From contig NC_062214.1 of the NCBI RefSeq assembly GCF_902686445.1, positions 50,813,177 to 50,877,176 on the forward strand: 64,000 nt of DNA, given 5' to 3'. Of this stretch, positions 59,963 through 64,000 are shown piece by piece. Positions within the stretch are counted from its first letter, which is position 1, and each line of letters begins with the position of its first letter. The notes under the pieces were generated by a model. That model was given only the letters and a program-made list of their open reading frames with translations. It searched no databases and was not told where the DNA came from. Both the position numbers and the translations under genes were made by a program. The stretch is from Sciurus carolinensis. Its lineage: Eukaryota; Chordata; Mammalia; Rodentia; Sciuridae.

Positions 59963-60645
59963 CAGCAACTTTTTTATGGTGTGGGAAACTTTCTGAGTCA
60001 GCTTGCCCACATTTCCTCTGGGATTGTTTTCCTTTATAATGAAATGTGGCTTTAAAAAATCTTTTGTCCTCATTCAAAGAAGGATTTTACACTTCTGCTT
60101 TCATGTCACGACACACTCTAAGGAATAGTTCACCCTCTTCCTCTTATCCTTTTATGCCAGGAGCCTGGAGATCAGCTGAACAGGGTGGTGCTTATTTCAT
60201 TTCCAGTCCTGATGGAGAGGAAGACAGAGAGTGTGCAAGTGTGCAGGTGTCTGGAAGGTGCAGGATTTCTGGCTTGTCTTTGTTCCAGCATAGATGGAAC
60301 AATAAACACAGGAGAGCTGCTCCTCACAGGAGTGTGAATAGCTGTGGGGCAGGATCACCCTCCTACACCATCTCCACCCAGGCTGTGCAGGTCAGTCCTG
60401 TTCAACTCTGGAATAGGATGTGAGTCAGGACATCCCTTCCTCCATTCTTACAATACCCTGGTCACCAAAAATGGGACTGTAGACACACAAGAATAACATG
60501 TTGAAAATCCATGAAAGAAAAGTCAGATCATTTCCTAAAGAGCTAAAGAAATAAGGCTTTAGGTTGCAAGTATTAGAAACTGAAGTGAGCTGCATTTAGT
60601 CAGTGGGAGGGTTGAATTTATTCTAAAGAAGATACAGGGGGACTG
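59963..60645. other. Unique non-coding sequence
   Basis: A 125-codon plus frame at 60046-60423 has no supporting signal. No repeat recognised. Confidence 0.4.
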
Positions 60646-60724
60646 GGCATGGTGGTTTCACACTTGTAATCCCAGCAGCTCGGGAGTCTGAGGGAGGAAG
60701 ATTGCAAGTTCAAAGCCAGCCTCA
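60646..60724 (+). mobile_element. B1 left part, interrupted by L1
   Basis: 'gggcatggtggtttcacact', 'gtaatcccagcagctcggga' and 'gcaagttcaaagccagcctc' are the first 80 bases of a B1-dID. The element stops exactly where L1 5' UTR sequence begins, with no ID half. The missing remainder should follow the L1 3' end outside the window. Confidence 0.85.
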
Positions 60725-61405
60725 GGGTTCTCGGAACGGAACTGGCCCGCTAGTGAGAGCCTGTCTGAACAGAGCACGCTCCGAGCCCCGGAGCCCCTGC
60801 AGTGCAGTGTACTCCTGCAAAGAACCAGCGGAGAGGCTCGATCTGCAGTCAGCCTCAGGGATAAGGTCAGGGCAGCCGGAGACCTCTTCAGGCGGCTCTG
60901 CCCACTCCGGCTGCGGGCTCTCTTCACGGGGCGATCCAAGATGGCGGCCTAGAGGGAGACTGCACCCCCGTCGCTCCAGAACCCAGGAGTTAAGAAGGGG
61001 AGGCATTGAGAGACTCGGACTGAAGTGGAGCCACGGGTGAGTCTGCCCACTGGGTAAAGCTCGGCCCGGGTGGCAGGCCCAGATAGAGGTGGCTTAGCAG
61101 AGCCGGGCAGGGCAGCTTGAGTCTTCCCAAGGTAGTCTTCCACACTCCGGCAGTGGGCTCTTCCCACACGGCCAGCTGCACGGTGCAGGCCCACAGTGAG
61201 AGCATTTCCGCACAGAGCCAGTTCCAAAACGTGGAACCAGTAGGGGGCTAGGGGCAGTATTCTTCGAATGAGCTGCTTTATCAGATTCCTCCAAGACATC
61301 AGGCTACTGAAGGCTGGGAGGTGATACACTGGAAATCTACTGGGACACTATAAGCCAATAGTGGAAAACTGCAATATCTCAGGGTCCCACTGACAACTGA
61401 CCATT
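60725..61405 (+). promoter_or_regulatory. L1 5' UTR with internal promoter
   Basis: This 681-bp GC- and CpG-rich leader precedes ORF1. L1 5' UTRs carry an internal Pol II promoter. Here 'ccaagatggcggc' (60936-60948) is a YY1-type site like the one at the start of human L1. Two related segments of about 65 bp (60866-60930 and 61106-61170) share 'actccgg' and 'gggctct', so the leader contains an internal duplication. It is unclear whether transcription begins at 60725 or nearer the YY1 site. Minus-strand open frames of 126 codons (60949-61329) and 94 codons (60722-61006) cross it. Confidence 0.85.
60936..60948 (+). promoter_or_regulatory. YY1-type binding site
   Basis: 'ccaagatggcggc' matches the YY1 core (AAGATGGCGGC). 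In human L1 a similar site near base 13 directs accurate initiation. Here it lies about 210 bp into the recognised leader. Confidence 0.7.
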
Positions 61406-62452
61406 ATGAGAAAACAAGGGAAGAAAATGTCCCAAACAAACCTAGATACTACATCAATAAAACCCAATGACAGCAGAGCAGAAGAAATGTCAGAAAGGGA
61501 GTTCAGAATGTACGTAATTAAAACGATCAGGGAAGCTAATGAGGAGATGAAAGAGCAAATGCAGGCATTGAAGGAGGAGATGAAAGAGCAAATGCAGGCA
61601 TTAAATGATCGCACCAATCAACAGTTAAAAGACCAAATACGGGAAGCAAGAGATCATTTCAATAAAGAGTTAGAGATACTGAAAAAAAACCAAACTGAAA
61701 TCCTTGAAATGAAGGAAACAATAAACCAAGTTAAAAACTCCATAGAAAGCATAACCAATAGGATAGAACACCTGGAAGACAGAACCTCAGACATTGAAGA
61801 CAAAATATTTAACCTTGAAAACAAAGTGGAACAAACAGAGAAGATGGTAAGAAATCATGAACAGAATCTCCAAGAACTATGGGATATCATGAAAAGGCCA
61901 AATTTGAGAATTATTGGGATTGAGGAAGGCTTAGAGAAACAAACCAAAGGAATGAACAATCTATTCAATGAAATAATAACAGAAAATTTCCCAAATCTGA
62001 AGAACGAAATGGAAAACCAAGTACAAGAGGCTTATAGAACTCCAAACATACAAAATTACAACAGACCCACACCAAGGCACATTATTATGAAAATACCTAA
62101 CATACAAAATAAAGACAGAATTTTAAAGGCCGCGAGAGAAAAGAATCAAATTACATTCAGAGGGAAACCAATAAGAATATCAGCAGATTTTTCAATCCAG
62201 ACCCTAAAAGCTAGAAGGGCCTGGAACAACATATACCAAGCCCTGAAAGAAAATGGATGCCAACCAAGAATCTTATACCCAGCAAAACTTACCTTCAAAT
62301 TTGACGATGAAATAAGATCCTTCCATGATAAACAAAAGCTAAAGGAATTTACAAAAAGAAAGCCAGCATTACAGAACATTCTCAGCAAAATATTCCATGA
62401 GGAAGAGATGAAAAACAACGATGCAAATCAGCAACAGGAGGCGCTAGCCTAA
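61406..62452 (+). CDS. LINE-1 ORF1 protein, intact
   Basis: A 348-residue RNA-binding protein and nucleic-acid chaperone that coats L1 RNA as trimers in the cytoplasmic ribonucleoprotein. Visible layout: a polar N terminus (1-40) and a Glu/Lys/Gln-rich heptad coiled coil (about 41-158). An RRM-like domain follows (about 165-258) with core strands LRIIGI (167-172) and HIIMKI (225-230). The C-terminal domain (about 260-330) carries the conserved ARRAW (269-273) and YPAKLTF (291-297). REKN at 244-247 occupies the basic RNA-contact segment. Length is close to human ORF1p (338). The chosen ATG has A at -3 and precedes the coiled coil by the expected distance. An 11-residue tandem duplication (46-56 and 57-67) lengthens the coiled coil. 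ORF2 follows 31 bp downstream in another frame. No stop or frameshift is visible. Confidence 0.97.
   Translation: MRKQGKKMSQTNLDTTSIKPNDSRAEEMSEREFRMYVIKTIREANEEMKEQMQALKEEMKEQMQALNDRTNQQLKDQIREARDHFNKELEILKKNQTEILEMKETINQVKNSIESITNRIEHLEDRTSDIEDKIFNLENKVEQTEKMVRNHEQNLQELWDIMKRPNLRIIGIEEGLEKQTKGMNNLFNEIITENFPNLKNEMENQVQEAYRTPNIQNYNRPTPRHIIMKIPNIQNKDRILKAAREKNQITFRGKPIRISADFSIQTLKARRAWNNIYQALKENGCQPRILYPAKLTFKFDDEIRSFHDKQKLKEFTKRKPALQNILSKIFHEEEMKNNDANQQQEALA
61541..61606 (+). repeat. 33-bp tandem duplication inside ORF1
   Basis: Two adjacent 33-bp units (61541-61573 and 61574-61606) differ at only two bases and encode EEMKEQMQALK and EEMKEQMQALN. The duplication keeps the reading frame and extends the coiled coil by 11 residues. 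Confidence 0.97.
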
Positions 62453-62483
62453 AGGAATAGCCAAATAAAGGAGAAACCAAATC

Positions 62484-64000
62484 ATGTCAAAAACAAATAT
62501 GAGTCAATTGACTGGGAATACAAATCATATCACAATAATAACCCTGAATGTTAATGGCCTGAATTCATCAATCAAAAGACACAGACTGGCAGATTGGATT
62601 AAAAAGAAAAATCCAACAATATGCTGCCTGCAAGAGACACATCTCATAGAAAGAGACACCCATAGACTAAAGGTGAAAGGATGGGGAAAAACATACCATG
62701 CACACGGACACAGCAAAAAAGCTGGAGTATCCATCCTCCTCTCAGATAATGTGGACTTCAAACCAAAACTAGTCAGAAGGGATAAAGAAGGACATTACAT
62801 GCTGCTTAAGGGAAGCATAAATCAGCAAGACATAACAATCATAAATATCTATGCCCCGAACATTGGCTCATCCACGTACGTCAAACAAATCCTTCTCAAT
62901 TCCAGAAATCAAATAGACCACAACACAATAATACTAGGCGATTTTAACACACCTCTCTCACCACTGGATAGATCGTCCAAACAAAAATTGAATAAAGAAA
63001 CTATAGATCTCAACAACACAATCAGCAACTTAGACTTAACGGACATATATAGAATATACCATCCAACAAAGAATGAATACACTTTCTTCTCAGCAGCACA
63101 TGGATCCTTCTCTAAAATAGACCATATTTTATGCCACAAAGCTACTGTTAGTAAATACAAGAAGATAGAGATACTACCTTGTACTCTATCAGATCATAAT
63201 GGATTGAAACTAGAAATAAATGACAGAATAAAAAACAGAAACTTCTCCAATACCTGGAGACTAAATAATACACTATTATATGATGAATGGATAACAGAAG
63301 ACATCAGGAGGGAAATAAAAAAATTCTTAGAAGTAAACGAGAACAAAGACACATCATATCAAAATCTCTGGGACACTATGAAAGCAGTACTTAGAGGAAG
63401 ATTTATTTCATGGGGTGCATTCAAAAAAAGAAGTAGAAATCAACAAATAAACGAGTTAACACTACAGCTCAAAGCACTAGAAAAAGAAGAGCAGACCAAT
63501 ACCAAAAGTAGTAGAAGACAGGAAATAGTTAAAATCAGAGCCGAAATCAACGAAATCGAAACAAAAGAAACAATCGGAAAAATTAATAAAATAAATAGTT
63601 GGTTCTTTGAAAAAATAAATAAAATTGATAAACCCTTAGCCACACTAACAAAGAGAAAGAGGGAGAAAACTCAAATTACTAAAATTCGGAATGAACAAGG
63701 AAACATCACAACAGACACGAGTGAAATACAAAACATAATTAGAAGCTATTTCGAAAATCTATACTCCAACAAAACAGAAAACCTTGAAGACATCAACAAA
63801 TTTCTAGAGACATATGAACTACCTAAACTGAACGAGGAGGACATACACAACTTAAATAAACCAATTTCAAGCAATGAAATAGAAGAGGTCATCAAAAGCC
63901 TACCAACAAAGAAAAGTCCAGGACCAGATGGGTTCTCAGCCGAGTTCTATAAAACCTTTAAAGAAGAGCTCATTCCAATACTCCTCAAACTATTCCATGA
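62484..64000 (+). CDS. LINE-1 ORF2 protein, endonuclease plus start of reverse transcriptase (cut by window edge)
   Basis: I read 505 codons with no stop, running off the window. The product nicks target DNA and reverse-transcribes L1 RNA at the nick. The N-terminal apurinic-type endonuclease (about 9-247) keeps every key residue I can place: Asn22 in TLNVNG, Glu51 in QETH, Asp153 and Asn155 in GDFN, Asp213 in SKIDH, and Asp237-His238 in SDHN. All are offset by 8 from human numbering. The start of the RT domain is seen in [14 protein letters not shown] (476-489). The YxDD active site lies beyond the edge. The first ATG (62484, A at -3) adds about eight residues relative to human ORF2p; Met6 (62499) is an alternative start. 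Confidence 0.95.
   Translation, partial: MSKTNMSQLTGNTNHITIITLNVNGLNSSIKRHRLADWIKKKNPTICCLQETHLIERDTHRLKVKGWGKTYHAHGHSKKAGVSILLSDNVDFKPKLVRRDKEGHYMLLKGSINQQDITIINIYAPNIGSSTYVKQILLNSRNQIDHNTIILGDFNTPLSPLDRSSKQKLNKETIDLNNTISNLDLTDIYRIYHPTKNEYTFFSAAHGSFSKIDHILCHKATVSKYKKIEILPCTLSDHNGLKLEINDRIKNRNFSNTWRLNNTLLYDEWITEDIRREIKKFLEVNENKDTSYQNLWDTMKAVLRGRFISWGAFKKRSRNQQINELTLQLKALEKEEQTNTKSSRRQEIVKIRAEINEIETKETIGKINKINSWFFEKINKIDKPLATLTKRKREKTQITKIRNEQGNITTDTSEIQNIIRSYFENLYSNKTENLEDINKFLETYELPKLNEEDIHNLNKPISSNEIEEVIKSLPTKKSPGPDGFSAEFYKTFKEELIPILLKLFH

Larger units (their letters stand above)
60725..64000 (+). mobile_element. LINE-1, 5' portion of an apparently full-length copy
   Basis: The order is 5' UTR (60725-61405), ORF1 (61406-62452), a 31-bp spacer, then ORF2 from 62484 to the window end. 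All 348 ORF1 codons and 505 ORF2 codons are open. The sense strand is A-rich in the ORFs, and the 5' UTR is CpG-rich, as expected of a recent L1. The 3' part of ORF2, the 3' UTR and the poly-A tail lie beyond the window, so completeness cannot be judged. It is by far the best-preserved autonomous element here. The L1 copies at 37.3 and 47.6 kb are broken. Confidence 0.97.

Noticed and set aside
60702..61040. 112-codon plus frame crossing the B1/L1 junction
   Set aside because: It starts inside the SINE and runs into the L1 leader, so it cannot be an ancestral gene of either element.
1..64000. A novel multi-gene system
   Set aside because: Nothing beyond the retroelements encodes recognisable cooperating proteins; the only coupled coding pair is L1 ORF1 and ORF2.

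Overview
This is a mammalian nuclear window without a recognisable host gene. Its interspersed repeats point to a squirrel (Rodentia, Sciuridae). tRNA-derived ID SINEs and B1-ID composite SINEs (B1-dID/MEN type) recur throughout in both orientations. One ID copy (38650-38791) carries the long AT-rich tail I associate with sciurid ID elements. Placing it below family level is not possible from the window alone. Names of old repeat families are given by eye and are approximate.

Layout. 1-60645 is ordinary intergenic or intronic DNA. It holds about 20 ID/B1-dID SINEs, about 20 MIR and L2 relics, several ERVL-MaLR solo LTRs (7.3, 12.8, 13.3, 14.5 and 15.8 kb), a MER5A-like element nested in an ancient L1 (39.3 kb), ancient antisense L1 blocks (3.3-4.2, 38.8-40.2 and 53.6-54.1 kb), and sciurid-type L1 3' ends. 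A 5'-inverted (twin-primed) L1 at 47.6-49.6 kb carries two later SINE insertions. Simple repeats are prominent: a pyrimidine tract of about 380 bp at 1.95-2.33 kb, other (CCTT)n runs attached to SINE tails, and four compound (TG)n(AG)n tracts. I found no convincing host exon, RNA gene, CRISPR array or bacterial feature.

60725-64000 is the most notable part: the 5' portion of a sense-strand LINE-1 cut off by the window edge. It has a CpG-rich 5' UTR with a YY1-type site, an intact ORF1 of 348 codons (61406-62452), and an ORF2 open from 62484 to the last base (505 codons, no stop). Every endonuclease catalytic position I can check is present, and the reading frame enters the reverse transcriptase domain. 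ORF1p is an RNA-binding chaperone and ORF2p supplies endonuclease and reverse transcriptase. Together they mobilise their own RNA and, in trans, SINE RNAs such as the ID and B1-dID copies seen here. The L1 interrupts a B1 sequence, whose other half should lie beyond the window.
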